Source of the DNA: Gammaproteobacteria bacterium
Lineage (GTDB): Bacteria; Pseudomonadota; Gammaproteobacteria; Pseudomonadales; Azotimanducaceae
Length of the DNA: 64,000 nt
Assembly: GCA_026707735.1 (NCBI GenBank)
Contig: JAPOWH010000006.1
Span: 1-64,000, forward strand
Direction of reading: 5' to 3'
Shown here: positions 17,228 through 25,742 of the stretch, one piece after another
Position numbering within the stretch: the first letter of the stretch is position 1
Layout of the letters: the number at the start of each line of letters is the position of its first letter
Translations under genes and position numbers: made by a program
Notes under the pieces: generated by a model
What the model was told of the DNA's origin: nothing
The model's database searches: none
What the model saw: the letters and a program-made list of their open reading frames with translations, nothing else

Positions 17228-18775
17228 CTAGTCTGAGGGATCGTCAGATTCAACCTCTTCTATCAGTTTTTCCAACTCGTCCATTAAGAATCTAACCTGA
17301 TCTGGAGTCCCAGCAAACCGCATTTCTTGGGATGCACCAATGAACCGAAAGTGTGTTTGCGTTCCGTCCAACCTCTGCCGGTCCCAATCACTAAGAAATT
17401 CCTTTGCAGACTCAATTTGCTCATCAGTCAGAGTGCCAATAGCGAAGTATTGCGATACCAACGAGTATGCGGCCTTTGACTTTACTTCTGGAGTTGGAAG
17501 TTCTTCGATTGCATTCAAAAGTCCCAGCGGATCCAGATGTGCCCAATTTGACATCATGTTGCTGTAGAAGGCATTTCTCTGCTTTTCTGGTACCTGTCCC
17601 GCCAAATCCAGAACTGACTTGGAGTGACCTTGCTGAATTAGACCGTAGCCGATTGCATCGTAAGGGAATGAACCTTGAGGATCGCGAATCTGTGGAAGTA
17701 ACTGCATGGCTGCAAATGCATCAGAGTAAGCAAGCGTAGAAATTACATCAGATTCCAATCCCCACTCCGCTGGCTGCTCTAAGGCAAGCTTCATAGCTAG
17801 ATCAGGCTCTTCACCTACCACTCGATTAATGGCTCGTGCAGCAAGATCTCTTCGTTTTCCCTCGAGGATTGGGCTGTTCAATACCCAGTCCAGAGCGGCG
17901 AAAGGGTCGCTCTTTTTCCAGTGGTCAACAATGGATTCGGCAACTCTGTTGTCCGCGATGCCAACGTTGAGTGCTTCCAGCAATCTGACCGCTTCCTGGG
18001 GGTTATTGGATGCAGTTCCCATCACTAGCTGTTCGCGGGCAATTTCCCTTAGGCTTTCTGGGAATCCTTGAAGGTTTGCACTCAGCTGACTAGGATCCCT
18101 TTGCGCTACATCGTAGAGGACGTGTTCGAGCAAACGAACGCGTAGAGAAGTATCTCCGATGCCATCTATAGCATTTAGAGCGGCTAGCGGGTCGGATACT
18201 GCCCAGACCAGAGCTGCGCTCAATGTAAAGCTTGTACGTGCATGCCCCTCCATGGAGAGCACATGTTCGAACGTCTGTTCTGGTTCTCTCTTTGCCGCCT
18301 CGTGCACAGTGGAACCGAGAACTATCCATTTCACGTCTTCCTCAAGAAGACCGGCTGCACTGATTTCTTGAAGTACATTCAATCCATCTTTCCGCACCCA
18401 GGCATCAGCGATATCGATTAGTTTTCCTACGTTGCCAATCGATCCGCGTGACTGCTGCACCAATTCATGCCATGCTTCTCGCGGGTTTTCTATCGAGTTT
18501 CCGTGAGTTTCCTCTACTACATGCTCGGTTGCATCGCATTTGTTCCCAAATTTGTCGACTCGAGACTGACGTCCGTCCGCAGTGTCATTGTTCGATTCAG
18601 ACCCAGCTTGTTGTCCGTAGTTCGTGAGTGATTGAGCAGATTTCCCGTCCTTGGATGCTACGTAGTTGTTGGCTGAAAAGAGCGAAATGCCCGCCCAATA
18701 ACTGAATGCCCCTAACCCAAAAGAAACTAGGAAAAACGCAATAAATACAGGGAGACTTAGCTTAACTGACTTCAC
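17228..18775 (-). CDS. WDP3: exported alpha-solenoid repeat protein, short family member
   Basis: Unrecognised function. 515 residues from a GTG. The N-terminal hydrophobic segment (about residues 8-35) is a membrane anchor or signal, followed by a Ser/Asn/Asp-rich linker. It lacks the first repeat module of about 140 residues found in the six longer paralogues. It enters the family alignment at NPREAWHELV. It then shows the same repeats (SDPLAALNAI, SDPFAALDWVLNSP, EEPDLAMKLAL) and the full C-terminal signature (NWAHLDP, IEELPTPE, LTDEQI). A tail of about 50 residues rich in Glu and Asp follows. It is the last gene of the leftward run from 25.45 kb and is convergent with the di-haem peroxidase. 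Confidence 0.8.
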   Translation of the reverse strand: MKSVKLSLPVFIAFFLVSFGLGAFSYWAGISLFSANNYVASKDGKSAQSLTNYGQQAGSESNNDTADGRQSRVDKFGNKCDATEHVVEETHGNSIENPREAWHELVQQSRGSIGNVGKLIDIADAWVRKDGLNVLQEISAAGLLEEDVKWIVLGSTVHEAAKREPEQTFEHVLSMEGHARTSFTLSAALVWAVSDPLAALNAIDGIGDTSLRVRLLEHVLYDVAQRDPSQLSANLQGFPESLREIAREQLVMGTASNNPQEAVRLLEALNVGIADNRVAESIVDHWKKSDPFAALDWVLNSPILEGKRRDLAARAINRVVGEEPDLAMKLALEQPAEWGLESDVISTLAYSDAFAAMQLLPQIRDPQGSFPYDAIGYGLIQQGHSKSVLDLAGQVPEKQRNAFYSNMMSNWAHLDPLGLLNAIEELPTPEVKSKAAYSLVSQYFAIGTLTDEQIESAKEFLSDWDRQRLDGTQTHFRFIGASQEMRFAGTPDQVRFLMDELEKLIEEVESDDPSD

Positions 18776-18902
18776 GATTTTGGCATTGCAAATTGCGACA
18801 ACCCAATTCAGATTCTAAGAGATGTGTAGCCGGCAATTCCTTGGATCAACTTGCGATCTGCTCAAGCTAACTAGGACTCGTTAGTCGTGTTTCTCGGTAA
18901 CA

Positions 18903-20057
18903 CTAGGATTGAAACAGGCGAAATGTCGTTTCGGCGTCGCCTAGTACTTCGAGGAAGCATGCACCAACATGTTTCTCTAGGGTGTACTTGACGTCGGGCT
19001 CATACCTGATTATTCGCATATTCCTGTCGCACCGTAGCTTGAGCTCCACAACTCGTCCATCAACGTTTTCAAGCCAAAACTCGTCCTTGAACAACCAAAT
19101 ACTCCAACTTCCATATTCATTAGTTGAAGCAACAAGGTCATACTGCTTTTGGTTGTCTCGCAATTCGTCAAGTGCAACCTTGATGCGTTCTAGATTTGAT
19201 CGCGTGTCGTCACCGATGTCTTGCTTTGTCAAGATCGAGTTGGTGATGAATGCACGTTGATAGTCTCTTACTTTTAAAAGCAGAGGTAGCTGCTTACCCA
19301 GTGCAAACACATACACATCTGCAGGCAAGTACTTGCCGCCCGACTCGTGGGCTATGGCACGATCCAATGCTTTCAATTGCTGATCTTCCGTTCCCCATTT
19401 GCTCATATATTCATACTTGGCGAAATTGAAGAATGCATCTTCATAGAGAGTTAGGGTTCTTGATTTTTCCAACGCATCTAAGTACTCGTCCGCTTTCTTC
19501 TTGTCACTCTCAGAAACTGCCTTACGCAGTGCGTTTTGAACCCTAACAAACCAGTCGGAGGCCCCTCTAGGTTGGTTTTCGATGTTGAAAACGACCTTGG
19601 TCCGAGTGCCAGCGTCGATGGGATTCCCTCTATAGAGAGCGGGCTGGTAGGTCCATTTTCTAACCGCTCGAATTGCGGCGTTTCTAAAGGAGTCATGGCC
19701 AATTGAGTCTACTGCGACTATTTCGTATGGCTTGCCTTCCGTGTCAACCATGAAGTTGAGTTCGACCCACGCTTCTTCACCGGCTTCCAATTGTTTTCTT
19801 GGATAGTCGGGAACGATTGGTTCTAGCAATGTAGGACCCTGAAAGGTATCGATTTCGACTTGCGGGGTGACCGCTTTTTCTAATTCTTGTTGAATGTCGT
19901 CGTCAGCTACAGAATTGAGTGACGCAAAGAGAAGTGAGAGTGCGCATCCCGAAGCTAGAACTAAGCCAACATTCTTCCAGGCTCGAATGTCCTGAATCGT
20001 CCGTTGCAAATGCGGATGCTCTGCCAAATGATTCTCTAGACGCACGAATCTAGACAC
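18903..20057 (-). CDS. TonB C-terminal-domain protein with helical extension
   Basis: 384 residues from a GTG. One hydrophobic segment near residues 30-48 (GLVLASGCALSLLF) is an inner-membrane anchor or signal. A TonB-type C-terminal domain lies at about residues 75-160 (IVPDYPRKQLEAGEEAWVEL, then FRNAAIRAVRKWTYQPAL). About 220 residues of predicted helical sequence follow. There is no long Pro-rich spanning region between anchor and domain, so it cannot be a standard TonB that crosses the periplasm. Many gammaproteobacterial TonB-C plus helical-repeat proteins of this type have no assigned role. It lies between WDP4 (83-base gap) and WDP3 (127-base gap) on the same strand. Confidence 0.75.
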   Translation of the reverse strand: MSRFVRLENHLAEHPHLQRTIQDIRAWKNVGLVLASGCALSLLFASLNSVADDDIQQELEKAVTPQVEIDTFQGPTLLEPIVPDYPRKQLEAGEEAWVELNFMVDTEGKPYEIVAVDSIGHDSFRNAAIRAVRKWTYQPALYRGNPIDAGTRTKVVFNIENQPRGASDWFVRVQNALRKAVSESDKKKADEYLDALEKSRTLTLYEDAFFNFAKYEYMSKWGTEDQQLKALDRAIAHESGGKYLPADVYVFALGKQLPLLLKVRDYQRAFITNSILTKQDIGDDTRSNLERIKVALDELRDNQKQYDLVASTNEYGSWSIWLFKDEFWLENVDGRVVELKLRCDRNMRIIRYEPDVKYTLEKHVGACFLEVLGDAETTFRLFQS

Positions 20058-20140
20058 GAATGAAAGGTGGGCGAGGTCAGATATTGGAATGTAGAACTGC
20101 TATTTTGAATTGGAGGGGCCTCGCTCCCAAATTGACAGTC

Positions 20141-22000
20141 TTATTCCCACGTCGTTTGTGAACGTACTCTCCTGTATTCTATTCGAGCCTGTTCAGCCTC
20201 TTCTCCGGTAAGTACACGGAATACACGTCCACTTCTCTCCGACCCACGCCTGCCTGTTTCCGGGTTGTAGTCGTCGGGCAAGAAGGTCTTTACGATCTGC
20301 ATTTGGTCTTTGGACAGGACGTTCTTTCCTACGTTGTAGCGTACAAGCTCCATAGCCGCGTGATATTTCGCCTCCGTTGTCGGAAGGTTTTCCATCTTCG
20401 CAAAAAGTCCCTCGGGCTGTGTACTCGCCCATAGGTTGAAGACCGAAAAATAGTAGCTGGCCAATTGTTCATCGGGCAAATGCGTTGCTAATTCGAGCAT
20501 TCTGTCCGTTTCGTTATTGCGAACAAGCGCCTGACCAACTGACGTGTAGGCGGCTGCCTTTGCCCATCCGTCTCGCGCCTGCGCGAGCATCTCATGCGCC
20601 AAATCGGGATTGAAAGTTGACACTTGTGCAATTACTGTGGCTTCCAAACCCATGGAGTTTTCACCAACAGGCTGATTGAGAGCAATCTGCAACGCCCGAT
20701 TCGGATCGTCCAATGCGAGCTTGCTCAACAGGGTATTCAAAACCCACCAGCGCAATCCTTCGTCTTCTATTTGATCGGAGTTAGCCCATTCCAATGCTAA
20801 CTCCAGGTCTATCTCCGACCAGCTCGTTGCCACCTCCAATGCTAGATCGAGTTTGAAGTCCTCGTCAGACACTTCAGCCAACATTGGCGCTATTCGTTGC
20901 GGGTCAACTCTGGCTAGCACCATAGTTGCCTGTTGCTTGCCAAGTGATTGCATGTTGGAAGGTATCAGTTCCAAATTGTTGAGAAACTCATCGGGATCAC
21001 TCCTGGCCCATGTCAATACAACATGCCGCAAGAGGTGTCTGCGGGTGCTGCCCGACTCAACTATGGCTAGGGATTCAATGGCTTTGAATGGATCAATGGA
21101 CACCATTGCTTCTGCAATGGTTTTGAGGGCTAGTTGGCGGATTTCGCCAGTAATCTTTTCAGATTGCTGCAATGCCAAGCTCGGGTCGTCAATCGTGGCT
21201 TGATGCAGGACGGACGCAACTACGGCCTCTCTAACGATGGGGTTGGTTAGCGTGTCCCCAATTCGATTAACAACGTCAAATCCTGACTCGTCCACCCATT
21301 GATGCGCGATTCGAATGAGTACCGCCGTCTGGGAGGCATTGGGCAGGTCGTCACCAACCAATGTTTCCCACCGAAGTTCAGGTTGCATTGACTGAAAGCC
21401 AGACACGAGGCTGTCGCTTTCCACTTCGGGGACCGTTGGGAGTCCGATTCGACCAGAAATTTCGTCTCGCTCATCTTTAGATAGGTCCTCGCGAGATGCG
21501 AAAATGCCAGAGAGCGATGCGAGCTTCTGTTCGCCATCGAGAGTGGCTGCATGTGCAACGGCCCCATCTATGTCGATTAGTGACCACTCGCCGAAAATCG
21601 TAGCCGCCAAGGCGTCGTGACGATTGCCCGGCAGTTCAGCAATTGCCGCCAATGCTGCGATCGGATCAATAGCTGTCAATCGCTGCACTATTGAAGTCTG
21701 CGCTACGTTCCGCAATTCTTCCGATGCAATGGACTTGGATTGCTCAAGCAGTTCGAGGGTGACTTCTTGATCTGAATTGAGCAACAGCTCGTAGAAGATG
21801 TTGGATTGCGAAAAAACATCTCGTTCAAGATTGGACGACTTGCTTAGACTTGTTGCATCCCACTCAATGCGCGGATCACCTTGAAAGATCTTTAGCGGCA
21901 TGACCCAGATCAGAGAGACGAGGGCCACAGCGGACCCCAAGCCAACGCCGAATGCAAGCAATCCAAAAGTTCGAAATCGGGAAGTTGACGGATTGCTCAT
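20141..22000 (-). CDS. WDP4: exported alpha-solenoid repeat protein, family member 4 of 7
   Basis: Unrecognised function; 619 residues. I chose the ATG at 22000 because AAGGTG lies five to six bases upstream. A GTG five codons earlier contains that ribosome site. A hydrophobic segment at about residues 10-29 anchors the protein. The repeats are clear (IDPIAALAAI, SDPDEFLNNL, DLELALEWANSD, DDPNRALQIALNQP). The C-terminal signature is complete (NLWASTQPEGLFAKMENLPT, then LSKDQM), followed by a basic tail of about 50 residues. It is most similar to WDP5 immediately upstream over its whole length, so the two look like a tandem duplication. The gap to WDP5 is 86 bases. Confidence 0.82.
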   Translation of the reverse strand: MSNPSTSRFRTFGLLAFGVGLGSAVALVSLIWVMPLKIFQGDPRIEWDATSLSKSSNLERDVFSQSNIFYELLLNSDQEVTLELLEQSKSIASEELRNVAQTSIVQRLTAIDPIAALAAIAELPGNRHDALAATIFGEWSLIDIDGAVAHAATLDGEQKLASLSGIFASREDLSKDERDEISGRIGLPTVPEVESDSLVSGFQSMQPELRWETLVGDDLPNASQTAVLIRIAHQWVDESGFDVVNRIGDTLTNPIVREAVVASVLHQATIDDPSLALQQSEKITGEIRQLALKTIAEAMVSIDPFKAIESLAIVESGSTRRHLLRHVVLTWARSDPDEFLNNLELIPSNMQSLGKQQATMVLARVDPQRIAPMLAEVSDEDFKLDLALEVATSWSEIDLELALEWANSDQIEDEGLRWWVLNTLLSKLALDDPNRALQIALNQPVGENSMGLEATVIAQVSTFNPDLAHEMLAQARDGWAKAAAYTSVGQALVRNNETDRMLELATHLPDEQLASYYFSVFNLWASTQPEGLFAKMENLPTTEAKYHAAMELVRYNVGKNVLSKDQMQIVKTFLPDDYNPETGRRGSERSGRVFRVLTGEEAEQARIEYRRVRSQTTWE

Positions 22001-22086
22001 TAATTCACCTTGCACGTTGATTGAGTGGCGTAGGTTCCTGCTTTTGGTTCATTGCCTTCAATTGCCAATGGGATTTGTCAATCCTC

Positions 22087-23859
22087 TCAAAGGAAACTGT
22101 TCGCATATTCCAATTGCTCGTCAGAAAGTGCCTTAGTTTGGGGATTGAATCGGTTGAGTCCGCGCACTGCCTGTAGCTTGAGTTCGTCGGTTGGAAGTCC
22201 TTCAATGGATTCCAAAAGCGATTCGGGATTAACAAGTGCCCATTGATACATGAGAGAGCCGTTGTAATTGCTTTGGCGGCGTCCGGACAGTCGTTCGCCG
22301 AGTTTCAGCGCTTGATCAATGTCGCCGTTTCGCACCATCGCTCTCCCAACTTCGCTATATGCGTGTGGAATTGTCAACCCTTCACTTCGGATCTCTGAAA
22401 GCATTGAAGACGCTTTATCAATGTCAGTTTCAACTAAGTGTTGTATGACGGTGACTTCCAACCCCCGGTAGTATTGACCTCGCAGAACAACAGGTTGTTG
22501 ACGTGCCGTTCTAAAAGCGAGATCAGGATCCTTTGTGGCTAGGTCGGCCAGAACGATCATCAGTACTTCCGCTTGTAGCACATCGGTTGCAAATTCGTCA
22601 TTGAGTGCCCAATCGAGGGCACTTGCAACGTCCGATTCCGACCAATAAGCTGCTATCTCCTTTGCTAGTTGATCGCGAACGTCTCTATCCGTCACTTCGG
22701 CTAGGAATCTTGTAGCTTGATCAGGAGAAATACGAGCGATCGCGAACATCGCAGCCTCGGTGGCGAGGACTCGTATAGCCTCAGGCAACTGTTCAATTGC
22801 GTCCAGCAATGCGTTGGGATCTACAGCTGCCCAAGTTTGTAGGACTGTCTGCTGCAGTAGCTCGCGTTCCGAGTCTGTTTCGACCGCCATCACTGCCATT
22901 AGAGCTTCAGCAGGACTCGAAGCCGACCACACTTCAGCAATTGTTGTTAGTGCGAGCTCGCGTGAACTACTCTTGAGGCTGAGAGCTTGCCGAAAGGCGG
23001 AGGCCGGATCGTTAGGAGTAATGTTGTGCAAGACCGAAGTGACTACTGCATCGCGTACTACTGGAGTTGACAGTGATTCGCTAACTCGATCAATCACCCT
23101 TATACCTTCCTGACTGATCCAAATCTCTGCGACTTCTATCAAGTGTTCCGTTTGTGAAAGATCTGAAGATTCGTCATTAACGAACGAATTCCATGCAGAT
23201 TCTGGATCATCAATTGCTTGATTCGCGGTTTCCCGATTGGAGAGGTCGATTGCATACCGCTCGCCACCGAGCCTCTTGGCAATGGCTAGACGTTCGTCAA
23301 TCGAAAGATCTGATCTTGCGCTTACGATGCTGCGAAGCGCAGCTTGCTTCATTGTTGCGTCCAACCCACTCGCTTGGACCACTGCGTCTTCCAGACTTGA
23401 TTCAGCCCACGAACCGTATATTGCTGCCACTAGTTCTTCATGATTTTCGCCGGCCAGATTTGCTAGCTGTGCTACAGCCAATTGGGGACTAGACTCTGCG
23501 AGTTTTCTTACTGCGCCAATTTCAACAGCTCGACGCAAGCGTTCACTCTCGATGTTCTTCGAATGCTCCAGCATGCTTAGGAGATCGCTCTCGTCGGCCG
23601 CAGTGACTAGACGGTGCAATGCAGCCGTTCGTTTTAGGTCTGTTTGTAGTTGAGCGAGGTCGGCGACAGAGTCCACCGAAATATCGATTCTCTCAGAATT
23701 TTGCGCAGAAACTGACGGAGGAGAATAGCTAGACTCTTTCTCGTTGGACTGCATGGAGTTTGCACCAACGAGCACCCCAGCGGTTACAAGTACGCCGCCG
23801 ACAATCCCAATGGCTATCAGTCCAAGTGCATTGAAGCCTCGCAAGTTGGCCAACTTCAT
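22087..23859 (-). CDS. WDP5: exported alpha-solenoid repeat protein, family member 5 of 7
   Basis: Unrecognised function; 590 residues from the ATG at 23859, which has GAGGGG six bases upstream. The N-terminal hydrophobic segment (residues about 10-30, LGLIAIGIVGGVLVTAGVLV) is an anchor. The repeat period can be read directly. The conserved Trp or Ala positions in EVWSASSP, QTWAAVDP, AIARISP and AYWSESD are 31-32 residues apart, as expected for a helical hairpin. The C-terminal signature is present (YQWALVNPESLL, IEGLPTDE, LSDEQL). The protein stops four residues after its FL motif, with no tail. It lies 157 bases downstream of the thioredoxin lipoprotein gene on the same strand. Confidence 0.82.
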   Translation of the reverse strand: MKLANLRGFNALGLIAIGIVGGVLVTAGVLVGANSMQSNEKESSYSPPSVSAQNSERIDISVDSVADLAQLQTDLKRTAALHRLVTAADESDLLSMLEHSKNIESERLRRAVEIGAVRKLAESSPQLAVAQLANLAGENHEELVAAIYGSWAESSLEDAVVQASGLDATMKQAALRSIVSARSDLSIDERLAIAKRLGGERYAIDLSNRETANQAIDDPESAWNSFVNDESSDLSQTEHLIEVAEIWISQEGIRVIDRVSESLSTPVVRDAVVTSVLHNITPNDPASAFRQALSLKSSSRELALTTIAEVWSASSPAEALMAVMAVETDSERELLQQTVLQTWAAVDPNALLDAIEQLPEAIRVLATEAAMFAIARISPDQATRFLAEVTDRDVRDQLAKEIAAYWSESDVASALDWALNDEFATDVLQAEVLMIVLADLATKDPDLAFRTARQQPVVLRGQYYRGLEVTVIQHLVETDIDKASSMLSEIRSEGLTIPHAYSEVGRAMVRNGDIDQALKLGERLSGRRQSNYNGSLMYQWALVNPESLLESIEGLPTDELKLQAVRGLNRFNPQTKALSDEQLEYANSFL

Positions 23860-24016
23860 CCCGGTCCCCTCGAGCAGCACAGACTACGGTCTTGTGACAC
23901 GCTTGCAAGGCAGTTTGTTCCAAATAGCAGCTTTGCTCCGGACACTACTGAGCAATCACATTCTCGTTTAGCAGCACGCACTAGGTAGGCCGATAGTTGG
24001 CAGGTTTCTTCATTCC

Positions 24017-25450
24017 TTACTGTTGAGTTTGGTCGGGTTCGTCTTTTTCTTCATCCAATAACGAAGAAGTGATATCGTCGAAGATCTCCAAACTGCGTTT
24101 GTCGGCTGCTGAATCGGAAAGTGCTGATCTGAATTCGCTCGCTATTCTTCTCGCTTCGTCAGTTTTCTCCGCTGTTACCAGGGCAGACACGTAGGTGGAT
24201 GCTATAGACCAATCCTTGTTGTTCATGTCGTAGGCCTGCTTGGCCCAACCAAGCGCGACTCGGTGGTGATCAGGCTCATCTGATTGCAGCAAGGTCGATG
24301 CGGCCCACTGATAATTCCATGCGGATGTACGATCTCCCCAATCTTCGAAACGGCCTATATAGAGTTCGTAGACTCCTTCCCAGTCTTCTTTGGCCACTAG
24401 AAAATCGGGTTCCCACGACATCCTCAAACTCTCCGGAAGCAGACGGCTTCTTGGGTCTCGATTGCGTTCATGGTCCGCAGCACGTTTTAGCGGTCCAGTC
24501 TCAAGAGCTTCAATGTATTCAACGAATCTCGCATCGCCTGCACGAGCGGCATCTGCGACTGACCCTTGTGTGGCTTTGAGTGCAAACTGGCTCATCGCCG
24601 AGTCTGAGGAAACTGCAAGAAACTCATCGTAATTTTCTATTACGTACTCGACAAGCTCATCTCCTCGGTCTGCAGAACCGCGAAAGTGCATGACAAGGCG
24701 CACGTCGGTCTCGTTGATCAAGTCGGAGTAGGGTCGGCTTGCAAAGTACTCGTTAGCGACTCCAGTGTATTTGGCTCCTTCAGCACGGAAGGCTTGCATG
24801 CTGTCTTCGTCCGTACTATCGAGTTCGCGGAATCCAAGTTCAACGATAGCATCCATCAGGTACTGTCTAACAAAATCAGTCGATCGTTCGCCAGCGTCGT
24901 ACCGTGCTTGCATTTCGTGAAACGATGACTCCGTTTCACCTAGCATTCGGCTAACCATCGCGATGAACTGGCTTGGGGAAACTGCGCTTATTGAGCGAGC
25001 CAATTCAGTTCCATCGGTATCGAGAATGAGGTACGTCGGTAGTATTCCAATCTTGTAACGCGCCGAGATATCGGGGCCGTTCTGGTCTTCATCTTCGATA
25101 TCGATCTTGATGTTGACAAACTTAGGATTCATATAGTCGCCAACTTCTTGAAGCGGAAACACAGTCTCCTGAACGACTATGCAGGGTCCACACCATGTGG
25201 CCCAGAAGTCGACAAACACCATCTTGCCTTCTTGACCCGACAGTGCGAGAGCATCTTCGAAAGAACCATCGAAGAACTCCATCCCCGGTTTCGTTGTGTC
25301 TTCGATTTCGGCGTTTGCTGAGTCGTCCAGGTTGGTTTCGTCTGGAGCGTTACTGCACGCCGCCAAGAGCGTCAGCGACGCAACCGTAATTGCGAATCCA
25401 ACATGGAAAGTAGAAACACCAACTACAGAATTAAGCGATTGTTTTTTCAT
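24017..25450 (-). CDS. Thioredoxin-fold lipoprotein with helical C-terminal region
   Basis: 477 residues. The ATG at 25450 begins a lipoprotein signal whose lipobox LAAC places the acylated Cys at residue 32. A thioredoxin domain (about residues 60-170) has the redox site WCGPC with Cys87 and Cys90 in FVDFWATWCGPC, and a cis-proline region ILPTYLILD. This resembles the DsbD C-terminal or DsbE-like domain. The C-terminal 300 residues are helical and unassigned. It probably acts in the periplasm as a disulfide reductant or isomerase. It heads the leftward run containing WDP5, WDP4, TonB-C and WDP3. Those proteins have few Cys residues, so the substrate may be elsewhere. Confidence 0.85.
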   Translation of the reverse strand: MKKQSLNSVVGVSTFHVGFAITVASLTLLAACSNAPDETNLDDSANAEIEDTTKPGMEFFDGSFEDALALSGQEGKMVFVDFWATWCGPCIVVQETVFPLQEVGDYMNPKFVNIKIDIEDEDQNGPDISARYKIGILPTYLILDTDGTELARSISAVSPSQFIAMVSRMLGETESSFHEMQARYDAGERSTDFVRQYLMDAIVELGFRELDSTDEDSMQAFRAEGAKYTGVANEYFASRPYSDLINETDVRLVMHFRGSADRGDELVEYVIENYDEFLAVSSDSAMSQFALKATQGSVADAARAGDARFVEYIEALETGPLKRAADHERNRDPRSRLLPESLRMSWEPDFLVAKEDWEGVYELYIGRFEDWGDRTSAWNYQWAASTLLQSDEPDHHRVALGWAKQAYDMNNKDWSIASTYVSALVTAEKTDEARRIASEFRSALSDSAADKRSLEIFDDITSSLLDEEKDEPDQTQQ

Positions 25451-25742
25451 AGAAAATTCTTTGGAGCTGACGGACTGACGAAGCAACTACCACATTCTAC
25501 TCTCGACACGCTGCAGGGTGTCTCAACTTGGTCGACCACACCTGGACTAGCCATCGGGCGTGCTGATAGGGGCAATGACTACACCACGAGTTGGGTGTCT
25601 GATTAGGGGCTTAGGGGGTTTGGCAAGGATTGAATTCTCTTCGGCGTCTACAATTTGGGCGCACTTTCAAATCACAGACAGCGTTCTGAGTATTCTCGAT
25701 AATAGACGGGGTTCACGCGTCGACAAGAGAGCAAACCACTGA

